Below are positions 37,011-49,223 of a DNA stretch of 64,000 bases, piece after piece. The DNA is from Dasyornis broadbenti (Eukaryota > Chordata > Aves > Passeriformes > Dasyornithidae), in the NCBI GenBank assembly GCA_013397935.1, contig VZRN01006401.1, positions 609,490 to 673,489 on the forward strand, read 5' to 3'. Made by a program: the position numbers and the translations under genes. The notes below the pieces were generated by a model. That model saw only the letters and a program-made list of their open reading frames with translations. It was not told the origin of the DNA and ran no database searches. The first letter of the stretch is position 1. Every line of letters starts with the position of its first letter.

Positions 37011-38058
37011 TCCACCTGCTGAACTGCTCTGACTTTTTAGACTTAATGCTTCTTTCCTAAAATATCATGAACATCAGTTCTGTGCTTGCTGTCGTAAAGA
37101 CTGGCAGCTCTTCCTACTACATCAATGCAGATTTGCAATTCTGTGTGTTTTCACTTACTCTAGTTTTATGCTGTAATAATTCACTGGGATCATTGAAAGT
37201 CACAGAAAAAAACTTCTCATTGAACACAGGCATAATGAAACTGTAGCAGCAGCAGACTTGGAAATAGTACCCTATTTATAAATCAGACAGCATTCTCAAC
37301 ATTCAATCAGCTGCAAATAAAATATGAATTTTCACAGACATTTTCAAATATGTACAAATAATTGTTTCTCTAGATTACTTGTCTAGAAAATCAGTTTGCC
37401 TCCCCACAAATGCAAAAAACTACACTCATCCCCTCACAACTCCTATGTAAGTCCCATTGGGTCTTGGTATGAAGTAGACGCAGAAATTTTTGCACATTTA
37501 TAAACAGATAATCCTAGTTTTCAAATAGGAGCAAGTGGTACTTTTCCAAATAGTTTAAATCATGTTTCAAAAGTGTCACAGGTACTTTGAAGTTCAGGGG
37601 TGCTAAAAAAGCACAGTAATTCCTCTGCAAATCAAGGAGAATTATTGTTGCATGTATAGCAGGAAAGGGAAAGAACAAAGTGGGGAAAAAAGCGCCCTGT
37701 TTTGAGGGTTGAGTTCCTTCTCTTTATTAAGTACAAGCTTGACTTGGGTTATTGGCAGCTTGCAGATAGGTCTACCAAAGAACACGTTGGCTCTGCTGTT
37801 GTAGAAAATATGCTTATTGCCCAGAGAACAACTCTTCTGAGCACAAGGAATATAAAACATGTATTAAAAAATCAGTGGTCAGCAACTGTCTTAGGAGTAA
37901 ATGGACAGACATGAGCAGTGTGTTCCTGAGAAATATTTCAGCATGTAAACAAAGGCAGTATAGTAAAGATGAGGTCTGATGTTTCAAATACATGAGATTT
38001 CATAATCCTGAAAGTCCTGGACTGCTATCAAACAGACAGGTCTGCATGAGGACTTATT

Positions 38059-38105
38059 GCACGTGCCACATCCTGGCTGTCAACCAGCCAGGATGTGGCA
38101 CGTGC
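38059..38105. repeat. Perfect 21-bp inverted repeat (5-nt loop)
   Basis: Positions 38059-38079 pair without mismatch to 38085-38105 around the loop TCAAC. Each arm has a CACGTG palindrome near its outer end. No flanking element was recognised. Confidence 0.9.
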
Positions 38106-38352
38106 TGCAGAGCCCACAGCTCCCTTAGCATCACACAAACAGCTTTCCTTCGCACAGGCTGAAGGCAAACACCATGGACTTCGCCCTGTTTTGGGTGGGC
38201 AACCACACCACTCACAGCACTGGTGGGTCCCTCAGTGCAGACACAGCCTGCGACATCCTGAATCCATCTCCTATTCCTATGTAAGGAGGCTTTATAAGAT
38301 TTTTTCCCATTTTTACCTATTATTCTGGAATAACAGATGCGTTACCACCTTA

Positions 38353-38494
38353 TCACTCCTTCTGTTTGTTGTATAGATTGCCTCCTGTGTGTGAGTTTGA
38401 TAAGTTAGCTAATATCCGCTGACAGTAAATCAGCAAAAACTGATTCAGAATGGATGCAGCAGCCACTAAATGATTTACAGAGGAGAGGAGACAT
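38353..38494 (-). CDS. Possible exon behind a perfect acceptor, no in-frame donor
   Basis: The acceptor CTATTTTTTGTTTTCAG is nearly ideal. The frame after it is protein-like (SVNHLVAAASILNQFLLIY, then QRILANLSNSHTGGN) but runs to a stop without a usable GT donor. It could be an alternative terminal exon, an exon damaged by mutation, or a chance open frame beside a cryptic acceptor. The left coordinate is the stop. Confidence 0.4.
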
Positions 38495-40068
38495 CTGAAA
38501 ACAAAAAATAGAGTTGCTGCCATTCTGCGGAAAAGAAACCATTCAGCATTTAGACAGTAAGAGAGCTCCAAATGTTTGGAAGATCAATTCTTTTCAACTG
38601 TTTGCTCAGTTCCACTTGAAGACTTCAGTGCTGCAGGATCTGATTAGAAATGAAGACTTGTCTGTGAGCGAGAATGGAAACCAGTCTGTGGGATGAAGTA
38701 GACCCTGGCCAGCCCAAGGAGGCTGCACAGCTGGCTCCATGCCTGGGTGCCCACCAAGTGGCTGCAAAGTGCAGCAGCCCCCTGGGACATGGTCTGTGTG
38801 CTGCCAAATGTGGTATTTCAGTGCTGCGAAGGTTTCTGCTTGGCAGCAAAAGGCAGCTCTGACCACACAACACTAAACTTTTTTCTGGGGGACCATCAGG
38901 GTATCAATTTGTTTGGGCTAGTGGATCTCAGCCATGCAGTGCAGAATCACTGTCCTGTTTGTGCTGGGACAGGATGCAAACCTTGTAGGGGTGGAATAAG
39001 TCTGTTCTGGTGCAGTTTACAGTCTCTGGGGTGAGTGTTGCCCCTAGGACTTCCTTTACAGTCATCTCCAATGTAAGGAAAGACAGTGTGTAGGACACTG
39101 CTCTAGAAACAGCAATTCATGCTCAGAAGCTTGCAAGTCACAGCTGCAGCTGCATGTGATGTTGTTCCCTCCCCTCCTTACATTACAGCTATGTGTGACC
39201 CAAAATGAGACAATGGAGAGTCATGACAACATCAATTTTTCATTTTTAAACTCAGAAAGACACTAGTGGTGCATCACACAGGAAATGTTTTAGCCTCATT
39301 CGCTTTGCTGGTTCATCTCCAACAAATTTTGAACCCTCTGGCTAATTTTGAATACACTTGACATAAGAACAGAGGTCTCGAGGGTAAAAAGTTCCTTTCA
39401 GTTTTGCAAAATCAGCATTCAGCTAGTGAGGAGAACTCCCTGCTCAGGGAAAAGGCAAGGAGGGTTTGATCCTTGGTTGTTTTGTTTGGCTTGCTCAGCT
39501 CCCTGGAGGCAGCAGCCAGCTGAGTTCCCAGCATCACAGCCAGGCAGGCAGCACGTGCACAGCTACAAACCCGCTGCAAAACACAGTGTTTCATGTCTGG
39601 CTAGACAGCAAACCATGGGCACTTCCCATACTCAGGAATGGGCTGAGTGGCGAGGGATTGAGCATGGGGTGCATCAGGGATGTCAGAGGGGGCTGAGGGG
39701 AGATGAAAGAGGTGTACTAAGGAACGTGGAATGAGATGTCAGTATAAGCACAGAGAAGGCATAACAAGCCCTAAAGAATCTCTCTGTGGTTATGAATTCC
39801 ATATTGCACACAAGACCACTTAGCTCACCACTGTAAGGCAGCTGTCTCTAGAAGAGGCACAACAGCTGCATAAGAAAATGCAGCACAGAGCCCTACAAAA
39901 ATTTAGCATGTATAAAACAAGGGCAGATCCTGAACATCATATATTAAACACAGAAGGGGGGAAAAAAGGGAAAGCCAAATATGAAGAAGAGTAATGCTGG
40001 TAACCCTGGAAGGTAGCTTTTGAGCCAGCATTATGGCATCAGGCTGGCATTGATTTTTTCCACTGCAC
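38495..40068. other. Intron or unassigned region
   Basis: Moderately GC-rich patches at 38.7-39.0 and 39.45-39.7 kb carry plus-strand frames of 95-128 codons with no initiation context or splice pairs I trust. I see no repeat I recognise. Confidence 0.35.
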
Positions 40069-40091
40069 ATAGTGTTGGCCATACTTCTCTT
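40069..40091 (-). CDS. Possible micro-exon
   Basis: An excellent acceptor (CTTTCATTTATTCTGTCTTTCAAG) is followed by a frame, in phase with 40216-40320, that reads EKYGQHYVQWKKSMPA before a stop. The only GT in reach is TAT|GTGCAG, giving a 23-base exon. If that donor is not used, the frame ends at the stop about 27 bases further on. Confidence 0.3.
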
Positions 40092-40215
40092 CTTGAAAGA
40101 CAGAATAAATGAAAGGAGTGGGAACTCATGGTTTCACCACCCCAGAAGAATGCATATTTCAAGGTTAGGTTGTGATTGCTAGCCTTTCTGCATACCACAG
40201 ACTTTAAGATTTCAC

Positions 40216-40320
40216 CTGTGCCTTCTGAAACCAATTCATCTCCAACCTTCATGAGTGCTATCCTGTGTATTTTTAGAGATGCTTCATTGCTTGCCCAACT
40301 CATAGACTTCAAATATATCA
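40216..40320 (-). CDS. Internal exon of large coiled-coil-type gene
   Basis: This 105-base exon has a strong donor (CAG|GTGAAA) and the acceptor GGTATCACATCAG. It reads IYLKSMSWASNEASLKIHR then IALMKVGDELVSEGT. Alternating charged and hydrophobic residues suggest a helix. It starts with two bases and leaves one. The upstream junction agrees with 40994-41086. Confidence 0.8.
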
Positions 40321-40993
40321 CTGATGTGATACCATTTATTTTTATGTTGTATGCTAATGCACACCCACTGCAGTTCCTGCAGTCATCAGTGATACTCTTC
40401 TAAGTATGGTGCAGGACTGCCACCCATTTGATTATAAGCAGAACTAAGAGATTCCCTCTTGGGGCTAAGTCTTACAAACTCGTTACTACTACAGCAGTGT
40501 GAGGAAGAAGATGCTGCTAACCTCTATGTCCAGGGTATGGGGAGGCTGGATCCAGTAACAAAATGAGGCTTAATGAATGTCTGCCAAAAGAGCATTTTTC
40601 TGAATGCTCTTACAGGCCAGGATGAGTTACATCTTCCTTAGTCCAGATGGACACAAGAGCTAAAGAATGGGCAAACAACACGTTGGGCATTTCCTCTGCT
40701 GTTTACTTTACATATGCTGCTCTCTATTTTGTAGTACTTCAGCAGCTTAATTAAAGAAAGGAGGAGTAAGGGAAGGCATTCTATTATAATTGTATACATT
40801 GTTATCATTGAAACGTGACTAAATGTGAAGACCAAGAAAACATTTCATTCATTTATGTTTGGTGAGTTGTATGCTCAGTTCTACTCAGTAGAGCAGAGGT
40901 GCTAGAGAGTGCAGCCAAGTGCAAACAGGCTGGGAAAGGAATAGATACCAAATAAAACATACTTGGTTTTCTGTGGGAAATTTTTAATCACAC

Positions 40994-41086
40994 GCCACTG
41001 TGCTGCAAAATATGGGTCATGACTGAATTGATGGCAAGAAGGAGACCTTGTGGAGAGCTTTAAAGAAGAAAAGTCCATGGCCTTTT
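40994..41086 (-). CDS. Internal exon of large coiled-coil-type gene
   Basis: Ninety-three bases on the minus strand follow the acceptor AAGAATATCACAG. They read KAMDFSSLKLSTRSPSCHQ and FSHDPYFAAQW up to donor GGC|GTGTGA. The single leftover C joins the TG that opens 40216-40320 to give Leu, so the phases agree. The donor is moderate. Confidence 0.6.
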
Positions 41087-41956
41087 CTGTGATATTCTTT
41101 TTATACACTTGTACAAAGAGGAAAGGATTAAGTATGCAAAAAACCCATTAAAAATTAAGGTAATATTCTTTCATAATGTAATACATATTTTTGCTTATTC
41201 TTCAAATTAAATAATTCATCTGCATTATATGATCTCTAGTACAGACACTAAACTTTCAAATATGATTGTCAATTTCTTGAATGCTTATTGGTAAGCTACA
41301 TGGAATATACCTGCAATAAAAGCAAAATAATCTATTGACATGGAGTATGACAGAAAGAAGCCAAACTGAGGATAAAAGAAAGATTGTGATAAATTCAGAA
41401 ATACTTCTTGTTTCTTTCCCCTTTAAATTTAGAATGATAGTGGAATTGGTAACTCCAGTCCTTAATTTAGTGATATTATGATGATGCTTTAGTTTTCATA
41501 GTAGTTTTGTAAGAAAAAGTATATATTCTCATGATGTTTTGTGGTTGACTTTACAGTGATTCATTAACTCTTCCCAGATGAGCTTGGTCTATGCCAGTGA
41601 AAAATCTGCTTGTTCAGTTTAATCATGCCTTGTTTCAAGTATTGGTTACCAATGTAGAGTTTTGTGCTGCTGTACTCTCTTCTGGGCTCTGATATCCACC
41701 ACTGCTCCAATTCAAGTAACAACTAAAGTTTCATTCCAGGTTGCTTCCAAGTGCTAAACTTGTTTGGAACAGCCCAGTTTTCACAGCAGGCTGGACTGTG
41801 TGCAAGGTGATAGGATGCAAACAGCAGCACAAGACTACAGGTGGTCCAAAGGGAGTCTTGCTTAGCCACAGGGAACGACTGACAGGATGCCCTCCCTGAA
41901 CCCAGTAAGAGAATTCACAAGTTGTTTCTTTCCTCGCTCTCAAACCCTGAAATAAA

Positions 41957-41960
<4 letters not shown>

Positions 41961-42002
<42 letters not shown>
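41961..42002. repeat. (AC)n microsatellite
   Basis: About 21 AC dinucleotides, followed by an imperfect AGACACACAGAC tail. The minus-strand 153-codon frame across it is an artefact of the repeat. Confidence 0.97.
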
Positions 42003-42008
<6 letters not shown>

Positions 42009-42643
42009 ACAGACAAACTGGTGTATTTAAGTGTGTGTATACACACATACTTATCAACTCTTTAAAGAGTAAATCAAAGCAACTGTAAAATCTACTTATT
42101 CCAGTCACTTTCCCCAGAGGAAAAGAGAAGATAACAAATAGCCTTTTCCTTGTGCAGAGATTGGGTCCAGTAGTCACTGAGTTGAAAAACAAAGACCAAA
42201 GAGGTCACTTCATGAAGTGCAGCTTAACTCTAGAAGAATAAGCTTTCTTTGTCCTCAGAATTAGAAAACTGTCACAACAGTTTTTGAGGTGCTGTTTCGC
42301 TGCCCATGGGGTTTGAGGCAATCACTTTCAGGCCAGCTCCCTTAGGAATCCCTAACTTTGAATGAAAATGCATTTTATTTGCAAAATTGCCAGGGTTCTA
42401 CACAAATGTAGTGTTTTCCTGACTTTCACTCCTCAACAGCTTCAAATTAATATTATTCAAACCCCAATTATGCAAATAAGAAACAACTCGTGCAGCATTT
42501 TACATTTCTGTAAAAAATATATGTATTTTACACACTGAAGTTTTAGTGGCTTATGTGTGAGCCTAAGCACACTAAAAGCTTGATCCTATCTGATCTAAAG
42601 AGATTATGTACTGTGAAACACAAAAAACCCCTCAGTCTATCTG

Positions 42644-42781
42644 TCAGAGGGCTGTCATCTTCCAGAAGAGATGTAACGAATATTGGTGGAATGGGATATT
42701 GTCCATGTGAGACATAGATTCAAAGAGCACAGGCGTCAGGTACAAATGGAACTCCCCAAAACCTGCTTCCACTGCAAGAGC
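42644..42781 (-). CDS. Possible internal exon (3' end unresolved)
   Basis: After the acceptor TTTTAGGTTATATAAG the minus strand reads ALAVEAGFGEFHLYLTP and then VLFESMSHMDNIPF before an in-frame stop at about 42644. Phase 0 at the start matches the end of 44058-44122. No convincing donor with the phase needed by the next exon (one leftover base) precedes the stop, so the left boundary given is only the end of the open frame. Confidence 0.35.
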   Translation of the reverse strand, partial: ALAVEAGFGEFHLYLTPVLFESMSHMDNIPFHQYSLHLFWKMTAL

Positions 42782-44057
42782 CTTATATAACCTAAAACTA
42801 AAACCACATGAATACATTTGAAAAATTAACTTTCCTCCTGCTGTAAGCAATGCACGTCTAGAAACCTACATCCATCAGGTTAATTTCAATGAGATACCTG
42901 CATTCAACTTAAAACATTTCTTGGCATCTGAAATGGGGTGATGGATACAAAGCAAACAAGTGTTGTACCCAGATAGCTGATGGTTGCTCGGGATTGCTCA
43001 TTCAATTGACACAGACAGCACTCGCAAAGGACAGTCAGTTGCAAGCCTGTAATGTCATAAGGAAATATAAAGGGAAATAGCCTAACTGTTCCTATTTAGA
43101 AAGGACAGCATTTGGCAGAGAGATAAATAACACTGTTTTAGACTAGAAATTGACTGCCAGAGAGGAAGCTTCAATAGACAAGTAGAGCTCATTCACATTA
43201 TTGCTATTAAAACAGTGATTTCATAACCTAAGAAACATTTATTCTAGATGGCCCCAGTATGACACAACCCTAACACAACCTCCCCCATCTAATGAATTAT
43301 GAGAGCAGTCCATCAGCAGACAGTAAACACATGGTCTGGATGCAACCATTAGCTCAGGAAACTTCTGAAGCACCAAGTATCAGAAGTTGGGCGCTGTTCT
43401 GCTTTTAGTGTTCCCACCCTAAAGATCCATCACTGCACTCCATCAGATGCAAGACCACAGAAATATTGATCTAGTCTGTGATGCTTCACCTCGTATAGTG
43501 TTAAGAAGATGCCAGAAAGAAAGGCTTTGACTTTTCGATACAGAGTGCAAAGGAGTCAGATGATCGATCACTTGCTTTCTCCTGACATCAAATCAGGTGT
43601 TTTATCAGTCAAGGAATCAGGTCACAGAGAATCTGTGTTGTGAGAATGCAGTAAAATCATAAAAAGGACCTAAAATACATAGCTCTTAATCTTTTAGTAT
43701 CAGGTGTCATTCCCTGCCTGCAAACGGAAAGAAAAGGGGAGGAGACAAAATAATGTATGAAAGACACCATGTGCATCAATCAAGAATCATATGGGGCACA
43801 GCCAAAATCAACTCCAGGATCTTAAAGAACTCTGTTTATTATTATAAATGTTGCTCTCAGTTGACCAGTACAGACATATAAAGAGCCTATACAGAACATC
43901 CATCAGCACACACATCACAGCAAACACAAGCTTGTTGTTATCATGTTAAGGGGAAAAATAGAGTATAAAAAAATAATAAAAAGGGGACTGTGTCAAACAA
44001 AACCAAAAAGAAGGCAGATTCAGACTAAAGCTGCCCTGTCTAGCTCTAGTTTTCTAC

Positions 44058-44122
44058 CAAAGGATGTCTCTTGTCATCGAATGGTAGAAGACGAATACTG
44101 AGACACTGAGAACTGGGAAGCT
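44058..44122 (-). CDS. Internal exon of large coiled-coil-type gene
   Basis: Sixty-five bases lie between an excellent acceptor (CTTCTCTTTGTTCCTCAG) and a good donor (TTTG|GTAGAA). They encode LPSSQCLSIRLLPFDDKRH followed by PL. The exon starts with two borrowed bases and ends in phase 0. The 46860-47040 exon would supply one base too many, so another small exon may lie in the 44.1-46.9 kb intron. Confidence 0.65.
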
Positions 44123-45549
44123 CTGAGGAACAAAGAGAAGCAGTGTGGGATGGGGAGTCTGAAAGGAACAGTACATACAACATAAATTTGTACTTTTAAA
44201 TGTAAATGACCTTCCACTCCAGGAATGAAGACACAATCAAGTAAGGGCAATAATTCTGACAGATCTGACAAAAGCTATTTTATGAGGTAGAGCAATCCAC
44301 AAATGTAGGTGCACTCACTACATTTAACACTCCATAACAGGAAAAGAGATCACTAACCTTTCTGATGTTTCAGTCTGAATCTGAGCCTCTACCGGCTCAT
44401 ACTGTAATGAACTGTGAACTTCATCACATCAAAAGAAGATGTAAAAGCATCACATCCAAGTACCACATTAAATAAATTATATAGGTTTATATTGATATGT
44501 AGACTGACTTAACCATCTTCTCTAAAATGAAGATAATGTTATGCTTACTGGCCTTACATATGTGTCTGAGGTCTTACTTTCTGTCATAACTTTCCACTCA
44601 GTTCTCATACTGGAAAAAGACAGTTTACTGCTATTTTTCAGGGATTTCTAAGTATGCCACCTCAGATGAGTATGTCCTCTTAGTCCTGTTCCCAAAAAAA
44701 ATGCAGCCAGGCAATGATCTGGACTGCCCATCTGTCTGCTCTAGATAACTTTTAAAGCAGTTGGTGAATATTAATGAAATCTGACACAGAGACAGAACTT
44801 TTAAGATACTACGTTCCTACAGGTTTCATGAAAAAAAAAAAGATAAGTGAAAGATTTCAGTGTAACTTTATCCCATATTAATTACCAGAAAATATTTCTG
44901 TGTGTATGTAAGCATGCATATAATTGAAGGAACAGCTCAACCAGCAGTAGCTTAACTAGAATTTCTATTTTATTAGAAAGATGAGTATCCAAACAAGAAA
45001 CATAAATTGCCAAGAAAAGAGACGTCCTTGCTTCATGGAATTTTTTGGGTTGAAATAGATTAACCTGTTTGTTAGTTTGGTCAAGAAAATTCCACATGTC
45101 AAATTATAGTTCCAGAAGTTCTTATTTCAAAGAAAAGGAGTTATGACAGAAAATTAGATTTTCCTCCAAACTAAGTTGAGTGATCATGGCTCACATATCT
45201 CAAAGATGTCTAGGTTTTCCCCTGCTAAAAAGAAACGCTGGTGACTTTTTGATACAGACTGAATTTTCAAGAAGAAAGCTAGAGAAAGGGTTAAGACAAA
45301 GAAAAACAGTGACTGAAATGTCATCTATCCTACACACCCAACTTTGCTATTGCAAGCAATCACATCCCAAAAATCCTTTCCATAAATGAATCAAGCCCCA
45401 CTTTAAAACTGTTAGTTTTCTACCCTTTGCTCTTTCCCTTCCAGAACTTTGTTGTCTGATTCTTAGAAATCCTCTATTAATTTCAAGATTAAATTTATTC
45501 ACAGTGATTAGATCCATTTGTTCTGCTGCCAAAATTGGCCTTTAGTTTA

Positions 45550-46450
45550 ATAGCTTCCCTCCATTCTCAGTGCTTATCTTTCTGGTGTATTTGTGGAGAA
45601 AAATCTTATCTTCTCTCCTCTGAGCCTTCATTTTTCCTAGGATAAACAAGCCAATCTGTTTCATTTGCTTTTGTAAAATGTGTCCTCTATTTCACCCCAG
45701 CGTGCCAATATAACATCTTTGCCCCCATTCCAGCCTGAATTTATCTTACCTGAACACAAATCTCCAAATTATACTTAACAATCCAGGTAAGGCCTTACCA
45801 GAATCACATACAGGCATCAATTACCCCTCTATCTAAAAAGTCATTGCCTGACTCACAGTAAGAAATAATGGCTTTCCTGCCCATCACAGCTGTGATATGT
45901 TGGCAGTTTACACTCATCCTATGGCTAGCTCTTTCAGTTCTTTTTCCCCCTCTCTTGCTTCCAACTAATAAGCTCAAAGCCCAAAGAAAAATTTTCTACT
46001 ATTATGCATAACCTTAAGATTTGTGGTTTTGATGCTTATCTCCTCTCTACTGCTCTAATCCTTAGAACTATGAGTTCTTCCTGCAAGGTATTCCATTTAT
46101 TTTCCATATCAGTTTTAACTGCCAGCACTACAATGTCCTGGATTTAATAACACCCCCCTTATGTTTTCTACTGAGATCATTAATAAAAGTGTCAAGTAAT
46201 ATGGAGCTGAACAAGAAGAATTTCACCAATAACCTGCCTCCAAGACAGCAGTTCAACACTACCCTTTGTAGTCTCCCCATTACCTCAGTCCTTATCTTCT
46301 TTGTCTTCCTATATAAATTGTCATCTCTTCCAGCTGATAACTCCATAAATGACACTGGCTTCCCTTGCCTATCTTATTTCTTTATCATTGTAAAGATCAG
46401 CAGAGCTAGAGCAATTTTGATATTTTTCTATCTCTGGTGGTGAACAAAAC
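45550..46450 (-). mobile_element. Old CR1/L3-type LINE remnant
   Basis: About 0.9 kb of TC-rich sequence has the layout of an antisense old CR1/L3 3' half. It includes GAGATCATTAATAAAAGTGTC near 46170, matching the recurrent ATCATTAATAAA block of that family. It is diverged, so the limits are approximate. Confidence 0.55.
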
Positions 46451-46859
46451 TTGTACTTCTTGTGTGTCTTTTCTTATACTGCACTACTTTTCATAAGAAG
46501 GCTGTTAAAATATTTAAGTGTAATTTAATTTAAGTGTAAAACTCTGCAGAAGGAGGCATCTTTGTGTTCATTTGATTCAATGAATTCCACCTGTTCCTTC
46601 TGACAAAATTTTGGTATTTTCACTGGGAAAGGGTTTCTCCTGTCAGGCTTTGAGGAGCAGCATGGCCTTAACTTTTGGAACTAAACCCATTTCCCCATCT
46701 CCACATACAGGCATATAGCTCCCACAACGCAAACACAGGCACTCTCCCTCTCTTGTATTTTTTTCCAACTATAGTAGGTGGTCTATTTAGAAAACAGTCA
46801 CTTTTTTTCCCTGCAAACCACACTTCTCTGAAATCACCAGCAGATAAAATAGCACTAAC

Positions 46860-47040
46860 CTAAATAACTGTGCCTTCTCTGTTGCCACCTCCATCAGCCG
46901 ATGGCAGAGTGTCACAAGGTCCAGGAGATCAGAGAAGGAATCCAGGATAAAGAGCTGTTTTTCTCTGCCTGTCTTTTTCTCTTTGTCTGCTGCCATCTCT
47001 AATAGTGATGTACCAATCTCTTGTACTAACGCAAGGTCTT
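46860..47040 (-). CDS. Internal exon of large coiled-coil-type gene
   Basis: A 181-base minus-strand exon has donor AG|GTTAGT and acceptor GCTGACTTACCGAAG. It reads EDLALVQEIGTSLLEMAAD, then a Lys-rich segment, then LDSFSDLLDLVTLCHRLME and VATEKAQLFR. The regular Leu and charged pattern is typical of helical or coiled-coil protein and would be unlikely by chance over 59 codons. It starts with two bases and leaves two. Confidence 0.85.
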
Positions 47041-47162
47041 CTTCGGTAAGTCAGCAAATAACTGCTAACAAGGGAAAAAAGGAAAAGGAAACAGAGAAAC
47101 CATTTACAAACAGATAACAAAGGCCTTTCAATACTTTAGGGGACCATTCAAAAATTAATTGT

Positions 47163-48110
47163 TGTTGTGGTTTAGCTTGGCCCAGGTTTTTCTAGTGGGG
47201 GGGGACCACAAAGATGGCTCCTCTGTGAAGCTTCTCGAAGCCTTCACCATGTCCAGCTCTGAGGTGATGGACATGCTGCTGGCCAAGCCTGGGCCAATTA
47301 GAGACGTTGGTTACGCCTCTGTGAAAAACATATTTAAGACGAAATCAAAACAATGGGTGCACGCACTTTTCCTTAGCCAGAGGAGGAGGAGTAGGTGAGA
47401 GTATGTGAGGGAAAACAACATGGAGAGACCAAGGTCAGTGGAGAAGGAGGGGGAGGGGGAGCTCCAGGCGCCGGAGCTCTGCAGCCTCTGCAGGCCGTGG
47501 TGAGGCCCATGGTGAAGCAGGGGGTGCTCCTGCAGCCCATGGGGGCCCACGGGAAATGCTGAGATCCGCTTGCCCCAAAGCGAGTGGATACCCTGAAAGT
47601 GGCCGTGNNNNNNNNNNNNNNNNNNNNNNNNNNNNNNNNNNNNNNNNNNNNNNNNNNNNNNNNNNNNNNNNNNNNNNNNNNNNNNNNNNNNNNNNNNNNN
47701 NNNNNNNNNNNNNNNNNNNNNNNNNGTCACTGTAGCAGTGTCGGGCGGGCTGCCGACGGTGAGACCCATGGCTACGCAGAGGAAAAGAACCTCTCCCTGG
47801 GCAGGAGAAGAAGATCTGGGTGATGAACTGACCTAACACTCCCCCCATACCTTGTTCCCTTGTGCAGCTGCTGGGAAGGAGGGAGGGGGGTGAGCGAAGA
47901 AACGGTGGCCTTGAAGGGTTTATTTTACCTCTCATTTACTCCTCTGACTCTGTTAGTAATAAATTAGATCACTTTGCAACCTAAGTTAGTCCTGTTTTGC
48001 CTATTCTAAGTGCGTCTTCTCCCGGGTTTCCTTATCTCAACTCATAAGCCCTGGGTGTGGGTGTGTTCATTTGGGGGTACCTGGCATTTGGCCGGGCTCA
48101 AACCTTGACA
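47163..48110 (+). mobile_element. ERV LTR with target duplication and assembly gap
   Basis: The LTR starts TGTTGTGG and ends CCTTGACA. It is flanked by the direct repeat ATTGT at 47158-47162 and 48111-48115. ATATTTAAGACG near 47329 may be the TATA region, and AATAAATTAGATCAC near 47957 the polyadenylation region, so sense is plus and antisense to the host gene. Bases 47608-47725 are N, so the true length is unknown. The GAAGGAGGGGGAGG block is typical of the avian ERVL-like LTR group. Confidence 0.85.
47608..47725. other. Assembly gap (118 N)
   Basis: A run of N inside the LTR. The flanks are GC-rich and of the type that carries internal tandem repeats, a likely reason for failed assembly. 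Confidence 0.99.
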
Positions 48111-48363
48111 ATTGTAAATCATGACTGGATTTGTTTCTGACTTGCTACTCATGCAAGGCCAGAACTGTGCCCACCCTGACCTATCCTGGCCCCTCAAAAT
48201 ATGCTGGCATTTTGTCTTTTGCTTTGAAGGTAAAGGACACTGAACCTATAAACCTGGCTTTGTTCAAAGCTTATTTTAGCCATAGCAAATGTTATTTTAT
48301 CTATTTTTTATATCTAACACAAGATATTTACCTTTTGAATCAAAATTCAGAAGACTTTCAGCT

Positions 48364-48440
48364 GTATATACCTCTCTAAAGTGTATATACGTCTCTAAAG
48401 TGTATATACCTCTCTAAAGTGTATATATACCTCTGTAACC
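48364..48440. repeat. 19-bp tandem repeat, about 4 units
   Basis: Units of GTATATACCTCTCTAAAGT lie at 48364, 48383 and 48402, with a diverged fourth at 48421. The second unit differs by one base. Confidence 0.95.
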
Positions 48441-49223
48441 TGGTTCACTTATTACTGGCCGAGGCCCTTCCTCCTCCAAAGGCTGTGCAGATCCCAGCAT
48501 ATGTGCCACTATACCTACAATAATCCCAAAATGAGGACAGGAAACACCTATGGGCTGCAGAGCTAGACCCCTTTTCTACTGATGATGGAAGCCTCCAAAA
48601 CAACAGAAACCCCAGGAAATAAAAATTATCAAAAGTTGCAGATTGGTCATGCAGAAGCTGGAAAGACAGCAATCCATCATCTGTTGTGCTGTGGAAGTGG
48701 TGGCAGGAAAAGCTCCTGGCTGTGCGCATGGAAAGATACACCTTCTCTATGTCTGTCCCAGCCTGTACAACTGGGCCACCCTGCTCACATCAGATGGCAG
48801 ATGTGGCCACTGCTATCGCTGAGTGCCTTCACACTTTGCTGCTTATGACCAATGAATCACAGATCATAAGAAAACGTAAATGCAGCCATGCAGTCATTAG
48901 TAATAAATGTTTCGATTTCAACACCAGCCGTTCCCCACACCTTCACAGCTACACTGAAAAATAAAGAGTTTGGAAAGACAGCACCCCAAAGTTCAGTGTC
49001 AGAAGTTGTGCAACTTTATTCTGCCCCTCTTACCCACTACTTTACAATGTGTTATTGTAATTCTGTGACTCTGGATGGGTGGGACAGGACAACTCATCTT
49101 TACATGCTTTTTCACAGAGCTGCTACAAGAAGAGCAGCATCTTCCCTGTTTCCAGTGAAGACAGGAGAAGTAGCAAGCAACAACTAAGCTGACTAATTTA
49201 AAAAAACCCTGACCTGCTAGAGA

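Larger units (their letters stand above)
33238..38352. other. Large intron
   Basis: Holds the CR1 at 36838-37010, the hairpin at 38059-38105 and GC-richer stretches near 33.7-34.0 and 35.7-36.1 kb. The 167-codon minus frame at 35.7-36.2 kb has no matched splice sites and is not called. Confidence 0.4.

Noticed and set aside
41731..42192. 153-codon minus-strand frame with Val-Cys repeats
   Set aside because: Created by the (AC)n microsatellite.
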